Positions 47,047-56,082 of a stretch of DNA of 64,000 nucleotides are shown here, piece by piece. The stretch covers positions 310,001 to 374,000 of the forward strand of contig JAOASD010000023.1 of assembly GCA_025210265.1 (NCBI GenBank), read 5' to 3'. Origin of the DNA: Pelagimonas sp. (GTDB taxonomy: Bacteria > Pseudomonadota > Alphaproteobacteria > Rhodobacterales > Rhodobacteraceae). Every line of letters starts with the position of its first letter. The first letter of the stretch is position 1. The notes below the pieces were generated by a model, which saw only the letters and a program-made list of their open reading frames with translations, ran no database searches and was not told the origin of the DNA. The position numbers and the translations under genes are program-made.

Positions 47047-49985
47047 GTCAGCACCTCGATTTCCGGCAGGTCGGTCACGTCCCATTCGCCCAGTCGCGCC
47101 AGATGGTCATACCAGCCTGTGTCCGTCTCTTTCAGCATGGCGCGGCGCGCGGAATAGCCCTGTTCGCGGGTCTGATAGGCGGCAAGCAGCTTGATCAACC
47201 CGGCCCAGACCTGATCGGGCGGGGCATCTTCAATTGGGGCGGGGACGGATTTCGGCGCGCTGGCCTGAAGCGAGATATATTCCGCGCCCAGCACATGCAT
47301 CGGAGCGAGATTGTCGAAACAGCCGTCCTGCAGCATGGCGATTTCCAGCAGCAGCTGTTTGTCGAACAGCAATTGCTGTGGCTTGGTCGGGGCGGCGCCG
47401 GTCTTGTAATCATACAGCCATGCGCGGCCATGTTCGTCGATATCCACGCGGTCGGCGCGGCAGGTCAGGGTCATGTCCAGATCGGCGATATGCGCCTTGC
47501 CGGGCACCTCGAACTGCGCGGGTCTGGCGCGGGTCTGGCGGCTGTGTTCCTCGTTGATGAACCAGGGGGACACGCCCTCCATCCGGGCCATCCACAGGTC
47601 GCGCATCACCGGAAAGGGCAGCTGCGCCGGGTCGCCCAGAATGGCGGCGCTGTGCTGGCGCAGGGCCTCCAGCGTCAGGTTTTCCGGCGCATCAACCGTG
47701 GATTTGACAAAGCGTTCCAGCACCTCATGCACCAGCGTCCCGCGCAGCAGCGCATCGGGCGCGCGCATCAGCGGATCCAGCGCCTTCAGCCGCAGCACCC
47801 GGCTGGCATAGATCGCATAGGGGTCGCGCACGAGGGTCTTGACCTCGGTCACGCGCAGCTCGCGCGGGCGGGCCTCGACAGGCGGGGCCGGAGAGGGGCG
47901 TTTGGCAGAAGGCGCGCTGATCGGGGTTTCGGCCAGCTTGGCCAGTTCCAGCCAATGCCGCCCTTTGCCGCGCATCTGGTCGATCGCCTCACGTCCCTGT
48001 TTGTCTGGCAGGCCCTCCATCAGGTTCAGCAAGCGGTTCACCCAGCGTGACGGCACAGTCTCTGCATCGTCGGATTTCACAGATCGGGTCAGCCAGACCT
48101 CGCGTGCGCCCGCAGCCTGTTGAAAGTCATGCGCCGACAGGCCGACGCGGCGTTCTGGCAGGCGCAGCCCTGCCTTGGCGCGCATCCGGCGGTTCAACCA
48201 CGGATCGGCGGCGGGCATTTCCGGCCAGCCGCCTTCGTTCAAACCGGCAAGGATCAGTAGATCGGCGCCCATGACGCGGGCCTCTAGTGTGCCCCAAATG
48301 CGGATATTGGGGTGGGGGACATCCGGGTCGCGGACCTCTTCGCGCTGCAGGATACTGCCGAACAGGGCGGTGTAATCGCGGGCGGAAATATCGGGGCCAT
48401 GGGCGGCTTCGTCGCGCAGATTGCACAGGGTGGCATGGATGCGCCGACCGGTATTCTGTTCCCAAAGCGCGCCGCTGCCGGTGCCTTCGGGCCCCTGGGC
48501 AAGGCGTTCTGACAGGGTTTCATGGCGCTGCACCCAATCTGTTAGCGGGGCGATGCCGCTGATCTGTTGATCGCAGAAACAGGAAACCAGCCAGGCGATC
48601 CAGTCATCGCAGCCGGATTTTTCTGCAAACAGGCGCAAATCATCGGCACCAGGAAAGGGCAGGCCCTTGCGGCGCAGATACAGTTCCAGATCGCGGGTAT
48701 GCAGCAAATGCGGCCCGCGATCCGTGCCGCTATGGGTCAGCGGATGCTTCAGCAGGGTCAGCAGCGCCTCAGCCGACAGAGGCGCGCCGAACAGCGCCGC
48801 CACATGGCGCAGGAAACGCCCCGGCGCGGTCAGCTGAGCGGGAATGCCCGCGCTGTCATCCGGGGTGATGCTCCAGCGCCCAAGGGCCGAGGTCACCTGG
48901 CGCGTCAGCATCCGGTCCGGCGTGATCAGCGCGGCATTGGTGCCATCCTCAGCCGCCTGCCTCAGACGCAGCGCGATGGCCATGGCTTCGTCCCGCGGGG
49001 TTGTGGCCTCGACCAATGTGACATCCTGCATGGCAGGCAACAGATCGGGCAGATCTGGCCCGTCGCTCATCCATTGGTGGGTGACAGGCGCAGGGCGCAG
49101 GGCCAGCGACAGAACGCGGTTGCGATCAGGCGCGGGGGCGGGGCGGTCAGACCAGGGGCGTACGGCGCGCGGGTGCAGCTCCATCTCGCGCAGCAGGCGG
49201 GCAAAGCGGAACTGCGGGTGGTCCTCGCCGGTTAGCGGATCGTTCAGCATGGTCCAGACGGACCCCGGCAGATCGTGGTCAAAGCCCGGCAGGATCAGCG
49301 CGCCCTGCGGCAGCCCGGCCACCGCGCGCATAAACCGCGCGGTTGTTCCACGTGAACCAGTGGATCCCGCGACAATCACGGGGTGATCTGGCGGCGCAAT
49401 CTGCCAGCGCGCCAGCCGCGCCTCCAGCGCCAGCCGCGCATGGGCGGCGCTGTCGGGTGCGTCTTCGTCCTCAAAAATCCCCTGAACCGCGCGGAAAAAG
49501 GTCAGTGCGCGCTGCCAATGGCCGGATTCATCGCTGACATCCAGCTGGTCGAGCATATCGGGGGACACGCTCTCTTCGTGCATTTCCTCCATCAGGCTGG
49601 CGAGGCTGTCTGCCAGATCGAACATCGCGGGGCGCGGGGCGATGCCCTCGGCGCTTTCGATCAGGCGGGCGACCATGCCGACCAGTTCCAGCCGACGGCG
49701 CAGGCCGGGGACAGGCGTGGCCAAGCCAGCCAGATCCAGAGGGTCGGCCAGATCGGTGACCAGACGGATGCGCGGCAGCAGGCAGGCAGGCCCCTGATCA
49801 AACAGCGCGCGCAACCGGCGGGCCATGCGTTCCGTTCCAACATAGAGTTCGACCCGCGCCATGGCCTCGGGTGGCTGGCCCTGTAGATGGGCGCGCAGCC
49901 CGTGCAACAGGTCCGCTGCGAAATCCGCGCCGGGCTGCAGGGAAAACACCCGTGCGGGCACGCCCTCGGGCAAGGGGTCAAACAT
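47043..49985 (-). CDS. addB: Double-strand break repair protein AddB
   Basis: A 980-residue partner of AddA. The N-terminal helicase-like domain has lost most motor motifs, as is usual in alphaproteobacterial AddB, while the middle part keeps GADLLILAGLNEGGWPEMPA. The C-terminal nuclease has CRADRVDIDEHGRAWLYDYKTG with the Asp and Lys of PD-(D/E)xK. I see no cysteine set for an iron-sulfur cluster like that of Firmicute AddB. ATG 49985 overlaps the end of murU by eight bases. The gene also contains an imperfect parS-like sequence (49344-49359). Confidence 0.94.
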   Translation of the reverse strand: MFDPLPEGVPARVFSLQPGADFAADLLHGLRAHLQGQPPEAMARVELYVGTERMARRLRALFDQGPACLLPRIRLVTDLADPLDLAGLATPVPGLRRRLELVGMVARLIESAEGIAPRPAMFDLADSLASLMEEMHEESVSPDMLDQLDVSDESGHWQRALTFFRAVQGIFEDEDAPDSAAHARLALEARLARWQIAPPDHPVIVAGSTGSRGTTARFMRAVAGLPQGALILPGFDHDLPGSVWTMLNDPLTGEDHPQFRFARLLREMELHPRAVRPWSDRPAPAPDRNRVLSLALRPAPVTHQWMSDGPDLPDLLPAMQDVTLVEATTPRDEAMAIALRLRQAAEDGTNAALITPDRMLTRQVTSALGRWSITPDDSAGIPAQLTAPGRFLRHVAALFGAPLSAEALLTLLKHPLTHSGTDRGPHLLHTRDLELYLRRKGLPFPGADDLRLFAEKSGCDDWIAWLVSCFCDQQISGIAPLTDWVQRHETLSERLAQGPEGTGSGALWEQNTGRRIHATLCNLRDEAAHGPDISARDYTALFGSILQREEVRDPDVPHPNIRIWGTLEARVMGADLLILAGLNEGGWPEMPAADPWLNRRMRAKAGLRLPERRVGLSAHDFQQAAGAREVWLTRSVKSDDAETVPSRWVNRLLNLMEGLPDKQGREAIDQMRGKGRHWLELAKLAETPISAPSAKRPSPAPPVEARPRELRVTEVKTLVRDPYAIYASRVLRLKALDPLMRAPDALLRGTLVHEVLERFVKSTVDAPENLTLEALRQHSAAILGDPAQLPFPVMRDLWMARMEGVSPWFINEEHSRQTRARPAQFEVPGKAHIADLDMTLTCRADRVDIDEHGRAWLYDYKTGAAPTKPQQLLFDKQLLLEIAMLQDGCFDNLAPMHVLGAEYISLQASAPKSVPAPIEDAPPDQVWAGLIKLLAAYQTREQGYSARRAMLKETDTGWYDHLARLGEWDVTDLPEIEVLT

Positions 49986-50649
49986 CACTCAGCATCCTTT
50001 CGGCCATCCCGATCCCTTCGGGGTGGCCCACATCACACCATTTGCCATCATAGACTGCCCCAAACAGGCGTCCCTCGGCTGCCATCTGGTTCCACAACAC
50101 GTTCAAAGAAAACGTATCCTCCGGGATCTGGGCAAGCCCCCCTGTGTGCAGGATCTGCGCCCCAGTATAGACCAGATCGCCCCCCCGGCGCAGCGTGCCA
50201 TCGGGCAGGCGCGTGAAATCCCCACCGCCCTTGCGCCCCACCGCATTTTCCAGAGGCACACAAAGCAGCAGCGCGCCCATCTGATCGGGATCCCAGTCCT
50301 GTTCCAGCTGCCGCAGCGGGTTCGGCCCGGCCCAGACCGCATCAGTGTTCAGTGTAAATACAGGGTCACTGCCCAGCAGCGGCAGCGCGTGGCGCAGCCC
50401 ACCGCCGGTATCCAGAATGTCCGGTTGTTCGACAGAGACCTCGACCCCACTCCCCTGCAGATGCGCCTGAACCTGATCGGCGTGGTAATGGGCATTCACC
50501 ACTTTGCGCGGCAGATGATCGGCCAGCGCCAATGCGTGATCCAGCAGGGCGCGCCCCGCGACCTGGATCAGCGGTTTGGGACGATCGGCGGTCAGCGCGC
50601 CCATGCGGGTGCCAAACCCGGCGGCGAACAGCATTATGGCGTTGGGCAT
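49978..50649 (-). CDS. murU: N-acetylmuramate alpha-1-phosphate uridylyltransferase-like protein (MurU)
   Basis: A 223-residue nucleotidyltransferase with the N-terminal MLFAAGFGTRMGALTADRPKPLI signature (in outline) of sugar-1-phosphate NTases, LNTDAVW with the metal-binding Asp, and a C-terminal KWCDVGHPEG. It is read directly behind amgK (16-base overlap), matching the AmgK-MurU pair of Pseudomonas, which converts recycled MurNAc to UDP-MurNAc and bypasses fosfomycin-sensitive MurA. ATG 50649 was chosen by the MPNAIMLFAAG start. Assignment rests on this gene pair; a general mannose-1-phosphate-type transferase remains possible. Confidence 0.86.
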   Translation of the reverse strand: MPNAIMLFAAGFGTRMGALTADRPKPLIQVAGRALLDHALALADHLPRKVVNAHYHADQVQAHLQGSGVEVSVEQPDILDTGGGLRHALPLLGSDPVFTLNTDAVWAGPNPLRQLEQDWDPDQMGALLLCVPLENAVGRKGGGDFTRLPDGTLRRGGDLVYTGAQILHTGGLAQIPEDTFSLNVLWNQMAAEGRLFGAVYDGKWCDVGHPEGIGMAERMLSDV

Positions 50650-51590
50650 TGTGCGCGCAGTCCTTCGATGAAGTCCGGTGTGGGCTCTGGCAGGATCGGG
50701 GCCAAAGCGCGGGCCAGATCGGTCAGCGCCGGGTGGCATAGCTCGCGCTGCAATTGCGTCCAGACTTGCGGCAGCAGATCCAGGTAGCGGGGTTTGCTAT
50801 GTTCGGTCGCAAGTCGGGCAAAGACCCCAAGGATGCGCAGATTGCGCTGGGCGCCAAGCAGGTGAAACGCGGTTTCAAACCCGTTCCGATCCAGCCCCGT
50901 GGCGGTGCAATAATGGGTCAGGCAGGTTTCTTGCGTTGCGGGGGACACATTTCGCCGGATGTCATGCAGCAGCGATACCAGATCATAGGCACGATGCCCG
51001 ATCAGCGCGTCCTGAAAATCCAGCAACCCGGCGCGGGCGGGGCCGGTGCGGTCCGGTAGATCCAGAATGTTTTCCGCGTGATAGTCGCGCAGCACCATCA
51101 CATCGGCAGGCAGCGCATGGGCCTGCAGCAGCGGCAGGAACAGGGCGGCGATGTCGTCGTGCAACTCGGGACAATTGGCGTAATGGCGAAAGGCGAGGTC
51201 AGTCATCTGCGCCAGCCGTTCGGGCGTGGCCAAGGGCAGATCGGAAGGCGGTGCGTGGCCGTGCAGTGCGATCAGCGCATCCGTCGCGGTCAGGTACAGC
51301 GCGGTTTCATCCGCCCCTTGATCGCAAAGCCGCGCGATCAGCCCATCGCCCAGATCCTCCAGCAGCAACAGGCCCGGCGCTTCGGCAAGGATCTGAGGCG
51401 CGGACAGGCCGATCCCCATCAGATGCCGGGCCAGACGGGCGAACAGCGCGGTGTCGCCATCAGGATCCTGCATCAGGATGGCGCGGTCTTCGCCTTTGAT
51501 CAGGCGGGTATAGCGGCGGGCGGATGCATCACCGGCAAGCGGCATTTGCGCGGCGTCACCCCATCCGGCTTTGGTCAGAAAATCCTTCAT
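50634..51590 (-). CDS. amgK: N-acetylmuramate/N-acetylglucosamine kinase (AmgK)
   Basis: A 318-residue APH-fold anomeric kinase: GDASARRYTRL at the N-lobe, LLLLEDLGDGLIA hinge, catalytic loop VLRDYHAENIL and LLDFQDALIGHRAYDLVSLL, which is characteristic of AmgK. It phosphorylates MurNAc/GlcNAc at C1 and hands the product to MurU. It is translationally coupled to tsaE (ATGA) and to murU. ATG 51590 (MKDFLTKAGWGDAAQ) is the family start; longer upstream frame is rejected because it lies inside tsaE. Confidence 0.9.
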   Translation of the reverse strand: MKDFLTKAGWGDAAQMPLAGDASARRYTRLIKGEDRAILMQDPDGDTALFARLARHLMGIGLSAPQILAEAPGLLLLEDLGDGLIARLCDQGADETALYLTATDALIALHGHAPPSDLPLATPERLAQMTDLAFRHYANCPELHDDIAALFLPLLQAHALPADVMVLRDYHAENILDLPDRTGPARAGLLDFQDALIGHRAYDLVSLLHDIRRNVSPATQETCLTHYCTATGLDRNGFETAFHLLGAQRNLRILGVFARLATEHSKPRYLDLLPQVWTQLQRELCHPALTDLARALAPILPEPTPDFIEGLRAQCPTP

Positions 51591-52078
51591 GGCAGCACCG
51601 TTTGCAGCATGTCCCAGCGCGCGGTCTGCCATGTCAGGGTCAGTTCCCGTTGGTCCTCTGAATCGGTTGTGGCAAATTCCAAATTCAGCGCGCTGGCGGG
51701 GGTCACATCCTGCAGGCGATCGGGCCATTCGATCAGGCAGATCGCGGTTTCAAACGCATCGGTCAGCCCCAGTTCGATGGCCTCATCCGGGCCTGTCAGA
51801 CGATAGAGGTCGCTGTGCCACAGCTCTCCGACCGCGGTGTCATAGGTCTGAACCAGCGTGAAAGTGGGGGAGGGCACGTCTTCGGGTGTCAGCAGCAGGG
51901 ATTGGATCAGGCTGCGAGCAAAATGAGTTTTCCCAGCGCCGATCCCCCCGGAAAGCAAAAGCACGTCGCCGGGGAGCAATATGGCCCCCAGCTGCTGTGC
52001 CAGATCCGCTGTTTCAGAGGGGCTATCAAGGCGCATACGCCGCGTCTGAGGCGCAGAAATGTCGATGTTGGATGTCAT
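51587..52078 (-). CDS. tsaE: tRNA threonylcarbamoyladenosine biosynthesis ATPase TsaE
   Basis: Small ATPase needed with TsaB/TsaD to make t6A37 in tRNA. The 163-residue protein has the P-loop GGIGAGKTHFARSL (residues 44-51; Ile replaces the more usual Leu), VPSPTFTLVQTY and HSDLYRL with the conserved Asp. ATG 52078 is used; 102 bp separate it from the PAS-domain gene upstream. It opens the compact unit tsaE-amgK-murU-addB-addA, in which all genes overlap. The link of tsaE to amgK is common in alphaproteobacteria. Confidence 0.94.
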   Translation of the reverse strand: MTSNIDISAPQTRRMRLDSPSETADLAQQLGAILLPGDVLLLSGGIGAGKTHFARSLIQSLLLTPEDVPSPTFTLVQTYDTAVGELWHSDLYRLTGPDEAIELGLTDAFETAICLIEWPDRLQDVTPASALNLEFATTDSEDQRELTLTWQTARWDMLQTVLP

Positions 52079-52180
52079 GGGCGAAAGATACTGCCCGCCC
52101 ACAAAGCTGCAAGCCTCTTTGCGCGGTCGGCGGGCTGTTGATCCTTCTGAATTGCTGCCGCAAATTAATGGGTCATGAGC

Positions 52181-53704
52181 CTAGCCAAGCGCCAGTTTGG
52201 CGGTTTGCTCTGGAACGCTTTGCTGTGCCGGGCTCTGGTTGGTAAATCGGACCAGGGTCGCCCCTGCTGCAACCGGCTCAATCATGCATTGCAGATGCCG
52301 CCCGTCGCGCAGTGTCAGCGGGACATCCCAGGGCTGTCGATCCTGCATGGTCAGGACATAATCGCGGAGCTCGCCCCAGACCGGGCTGGGATGGCAGGCA
52401 GTGGTCCATTCTGCGGTGGCGTCGACGATGCTGATTTCGGCAAAGCTGGAATCCGGGTCGCATTCCCACAGCTCTCGGTATGCAGAGTTCGAAAAGGTCA
52501 GAACCCCCAGCCGCGAGAACACCGCCACCGCGTCTGAAAAGCAGTCGATGACAGATTGGGTCAGCTCCAGTTCGGACCGGAAGCGGCGGGTCAGGGAAAT
52601 TTCGGCGCTGATGTCTTCTAGCAGAAAGGCAACGGCACCATCAGGATGCGGGCGACCGGTGATTTTGTAGGTCAGGCCGGACGCCAGATTCCATGTTTCG
52701 CTATAGCGGTCATCGCGCGCGGCCGAGATCACATCGTTCAGCTGTTCACGCCAATTGGCGTAGTTTTTGGGTTCCGGCATCATGCGGTTGTCGCGCATAT
52801 GGTCGAAAAAGCTCATCAGATTGGGGCGGGCTGACAGAAAATCCACCGGCAGGCGGGTCAGGTCCACCAGCGCGGGATTGAACAGCACCAGCCGGCGGTC
52901 ACGATCAAACACCGCAAGCCCGATGGGCAGATGCGCAAAGGTTTTGGTCAGGGTCTGGACAAAATTGCGCTGCGCGACCTCGGCATCAATCAGCGTGTCG
53001 ATGTCGGATGCAAAATGCACCCATCCGTCATCTGTTTTGCGCGATGTGATTTCGAACCAGCGCGCAGAGCCATGGCGCTGTTCGACGCGTGTGCGGGTGT
53101 TATGCGTGCCGGTTTGGTTTGACAGGTCCAGATCAAACGGAGAGGCCCCATCAATGGGGTGCTCTATGGCGCGGCATAGTTTTTCATAGGCGGCGTTCTG
53201 CCAGAAATTGCGCCCGCTTTCATCGGTTTCCCACATGGGAATCGGAGACAGATCAAAGGCGCTGGAAATGCGGTCCAGTTCTTTCAGGCTGGATTGAATG
53301 CGATGCTGTGCGCCAATCCCCAGAACCGGTCCGTTCAGACACAGGCGGATGAAGTGCCCTTCGACGGTGATGGTCAATTCCGTTTCCGAAAAATCATTGG
53401 CCATCAGGGTCAGCGGCGCTGTGGGCAGATCGGCCGGCAGGTCAGGAAAGCGCGGCGACAGGGCCGCGTGCAGATCGTCCCAATTAACGCCATTGACCGA
53501 CGTGCTGCCAAGGATTTCCAGCGCATCTGTGGTGCTGTCGATCACTGCGCCATCGCGCTGGATCAGAAAGGCGGTGTCGATGTGGCCCGCACCCTTTCCC
53601 GGAGCGGGGCGGGTGGATTGGATATAGCGAAACAGCACGATGGTGGCGATGATCATCGCCAGCCCACTGCCGATCCCGATTCCCAAGGCCAGAAAGCTGT
53701 TCAC
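52181..53704 (-). CDS. Membrane-anchored PAS-domain protein without a kinase domain
   Basis: A 507-residue protein with one N-terminal transmembrane segment (about 4-27, ALGIGIGSGLAMIIATIVLF) and three PAS-like regions (about 45-140, 150-240 and 255-365, for example HLPIGLAVFDRDRRLVLFNPALVDLTRLP), followed by a further PAS-like stretch (about 385-480, SVIDCFSDAVAVFSRLGVLTFSNSAY). I find no His-box, HATPase, GGDEF or EAL motif, so it looks like a sensor without an output domain. It begins with GTG behind AGGA. It lies 108 bp downstream of regB on the same strand, so it may feed into Reg signalling (inference). Confidence 0.82.
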   Translation of the reverse strand: MNSFLALGIGIGSGLAMIIATIVLFRYIQSTRPAPGKGAGHIDTAFLIQRDGAVIDSTTDALEILGSTSVNGVNWDDLHAALSPRFPDLPADLPTAPLTLMANDFSETELTITVEGHFIRLCLNGPVLGIGAQHRIQSSLKELDRISSAFDLSPIPMWETDESGRNFWQNAAYEKLCRAIEHPIDGASPFDLDLSNQTGTHNTRTRVEQRHGSARWFEITSRKTDDGWVHFASDIDTLIDAEVAQRNFVQTLTKTFAHLPIGLAVFDRDRRLVLFNPALVDLTRLPVDFLSARPNLMSFFDHMRDNRMMPEPKNYANWREQLNDVISAARDDRYSETWNLASGLTYKITGRPHPDGAVAFLLEDISAEISLTRRFRSELELTQSVIDCFSDAVAVFSRLGVLTFSNSAYRELWECDPDSSFAEISIVDATAEWTTACHPSPVWGELRDYVLTMQDRQPWDVPLTLRDGRHLQCMIEPVAAGATLVRFTNQSPAQQSVPEQTAKLALG

Positions 53705-53812
53705 CTGTCGTCCTCTTTTATCTGTATTTTAACCCTGATCTTACTCGGTGCTACGATAACATTGGTTAATGGCCCGTTAAAAATCGGTGCAGGCCTTTGA
53801 GCGCGCGCGGTT

Positions 53813-55210
53813 TCATGCCTGGATCGGAGGGTTTTCCCCGACAAAGGCATTGGGATGTGTGCTGTCAGGCAGGATCCGGGTCGTAGGCCAGACAACTTCG
53901 ACCACGGCGCCGCGTCTGGGGCGCTGCGTGTCATTGGGCCGATAGGGATCCCCGGCATTGGCAAAGCTGAGCGTCGCCCCCGAGCGTTCCAGCAGGGTTT
54001 TGGCAATGAACAGGCCCAGCCCCATACCTTCGTATTCGGGGCGCGCCTGCCGGTCGGCTTCGGTGCGGCGTTTACGGACAAACGGATCTCCGATGCGACC
54101 GATCATCTGCAGAGGAAAGCCGCGGCCATCGTCAATAATACGCACGGTGATTTCTTCGACGGTCCAGATCGCTTCGACCCAGACCGTGCTGCGGGCGAAA
54201 TCCACCGCATTCTGGATCAGATTGCGCAGCCCGTGGATGACTTCGGGATGGCGCATGATTTGGGGCTGTTGCGGGTTGCCCCCGGCACCGGGGCCTTCTT
54301 CGATGATGATGTCTTTGCCACGGTCCATATGGGGTTCTGCAGCTTCGCGGATGACCTCGACCAGCGGCGCTTTGCGGATATGCAGATCTTTTTTGCCAGC
54401 GCGCCCCATGCTGCGCAGAATATCGCGGCATCGGTCTGCCTGTTCGCGGATCAGCTGGGCGTCTTCTTTTAGTTCCGGCTGGTTCTGCAGATCTTCGATC
54501 AGCTCAGAAGATGTCAGTTTGATCGTCGCCAGAGGTGTGCCCAATTCATGCGCGGCGGCGGCCACAACGCCCCCCAGATCCGACAGCATCTGCGTTCTGG
54601 CAAATGCCATCTGCGTTGCTGATAGCGCATCGGACATGGCGTTCATTTCACGTGAAATTCGGCGCGAATACAGGGAAATAAACACCAGAGCGATGGAAAT
54701 CGCGGTCCATTGCCCAAACACGAACACATCCGGGATGCGCAGCAGGAACCCCTGTTCCGTGCGCAAAGGCAGGTGAAAAAACACCATGCCCGTGATCAGA
54801 ACAAACGCCGTGCCCCCCAGAATCACGGTCGAGCGCAGCGTCAGCACAGAGGCCGACACCGTCACAGGCCCAAGGATCAGCACCGAAAACGGATTGTGCA
54901 GCCCGCCTGTCAGGTACAGCAGAAAACACAGCTGCAAGAGATCAAACATCACCATCAGAAAGTTTTCAGTTTCCGACAGGCGTTTGTTTTCCGGGAACAC
55001 AAAGATCGCCACCAGGTTGCCTGCGACCGACAAGCCAACCGTCAGGTAACACAGCCCCAGCTCTAGCTGCAGGTTATACATGCGCTGGGCCACGGTGATC
55101 GCCACCAGCTGTCCGATGATGGCGACCCAGCGCAGCAGGATCATCGTGCGCAGGCGAATCCAGTTGCTGCGTTGTTCGCCGCCAATCAGGCTGAGATCAC
55201 TTTGTGTCAT
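53813..55210 (-). CDS. regB: Redox-sensing sensor histidine kinase RegB/PrrB
   Basis: A 465-residue membrane kinase controlling RegA in response to aerobic respiration and quinone redox state. It has six hydrophobic segments (about 22-185) containing the quinone-binding GGLHNPF (102-108), the H-box AAAAHELGTPLA with phosphorylated H221, the redox-active Cys C261 in EQADRCRDIL, and N and G boxes (NLIQNAVDFA, DDGRGFP, GMGLGLFIAK). H221/C261 keep the 40-residue spacing of R. capsulatus H225/C265. It is divergent from senC and regA as in photosynthetic relatives. A 14-bp palindrome resembling parS lies inside (54645-54658). Confidence 0.97.
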   Translation of the reverse strand: MTQSDLSLIGGEQRSNWIRLRTMILLRWVAIIGQLVAITVAQRMYNLQLELGLCYLTVGLSVAGNLVAIFVFPENKRLSETENFLMVMFDLLQLCFLLYLTGGLHNPFSVLILGPVTVSASVLTLRSTVILGGTAFVLITGMVFFHLPLRTEQGFLLRIPDVFVFGQWTAISIALVFISLYSRRISREMNAMSDALSATQMAFARTQMLSDLGGVVAAAAHELGTPLATIKLTSSELIEDLQNQPELKEDAQLIREQADRCRDILRSMGRAGKKDLHIRKAPLVEVIREAAEPHMDRGKDIIIEEGPGAGGNPQQPQIMRHPEVIHGLRNLIQNAVDFARSTVWVEAIWTVEEITVRIIDDGRGFPLQMIGRIGDPFVRKRRTEADRQARPEYEGMGLGLFIAKTLLERSGATLSFANAGDPYRPNDTQRPRRGAVVEVVWPTTRILPDSTHPNAFVGENPPIQA

Positions 55211-55334
55211 GTGCGCGCTTTCGCCCTTTGAAATTCCTGATGCGATTGTTACCTCAAACCCGCAGGCTCACAATGCTTTCCGTTCCGGTCTGTCTGCACT
55301 GTCTCATGGCCGGGCTATGTCGGATGAGGACCCC

Positions 55335-55967
55335 ATGTCGAAATCTTTTGCTCTTGTTGCTGCTGGTGCGACCGCGATTTTCCTGTCGGGCAGTTTTGCG
55401 GCCTCTGCCGGGTGGCTGGATGGTTTGCTGGGCAAAGGGGATGACGACCCGTTCGCCGCCTGTCGGCAGGGCGCCGTGGCCGGAGATATCGGCGGACCCT
55501 TCACCCTGCTGAACAAGGATGGCGAGACCGTGACCGATGCGGATGTCATCACGGAACCCTCGCTGGTCTATTTCGGCTATACATTCTGCCCCGATATTTG
55601 CCCGCTGGATACGGTGCGTAATGCCGAAGCCGTGGACGTCCTTGAGGAACAGGGCCATATGGTCACTCCGGTCTTTATCACCGTCGATCCAGCGCGTGAC
55701 ACGCCCGAGGCCGTTGGTGACTTTGCCGCCAATATTCACGAACGGATGATCGGCCTGACGGGCAGCGAGGAACAGGTGCGCGCGGCCTCAAAAGCCTACC
55801 GGACCTATTACAAGAAACAGGAGGGTGACGAAGATTATTACCTCGTCGATCACTCCACCTTTACCTATCTTACCCTACCCGAGCATGGATTCGTCGATTT
55901 CTTTCGCCGGGATCTGACCCCCGAAGACGTGGCCAAGCGCACCGCCTGTTTCATCAATGCCATGTGA
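55335..55967 (+). CDS. senC: SCO1/SenC-family copper chaperone
   Basis: A 210-residue thioredoxin-fold protein that delivers copper to cytochrome c oxidase CuA/CuB and, in this regulon, influences RegB signalling. It has an N-terminal signal or membrane anchor (about 4-25), copper ligands C85 and C89 in TFCPDICPLD, and the distal H173 in DHSTFTYL. ATG 55335 (MSKSFALVAAG) is used; an ATG six codons upstream (MSDEDP) is possible. It lies between divergent regB and the regA gene on the same strand, the standard regB-senC-regA arrangement. Confidence 0.95.
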   Translation: MSKSFALVAAGATAIFLSGSFAASAGWLDGLLGKGDDDPFAACRQGAVAGDIGGPFTLLNKDGETVTDADVITEPSLVYFGYTFCPDICPLDTVRNAEAVDVLEEQGHMVTPVFITVDPARDTPEAVGDFAANIHERMIGLTGSEEQVRAASKAYRTYYKKQEGDEDYYLVDHSTFTYLTLPEHGFVDFFRRDLTPEDVAKRTACFINAM

Positions 55968-56082
55968 TTGCGTCTGATTTAGCCCTAACATCGGTGGTTT
56001 AAACGGGGTCAATCGTTTGACCGCTGAAATATACAGGGCTAATAGTTGTTCTACACGGGCATCTTGCCGGGAGGACGGGTAT

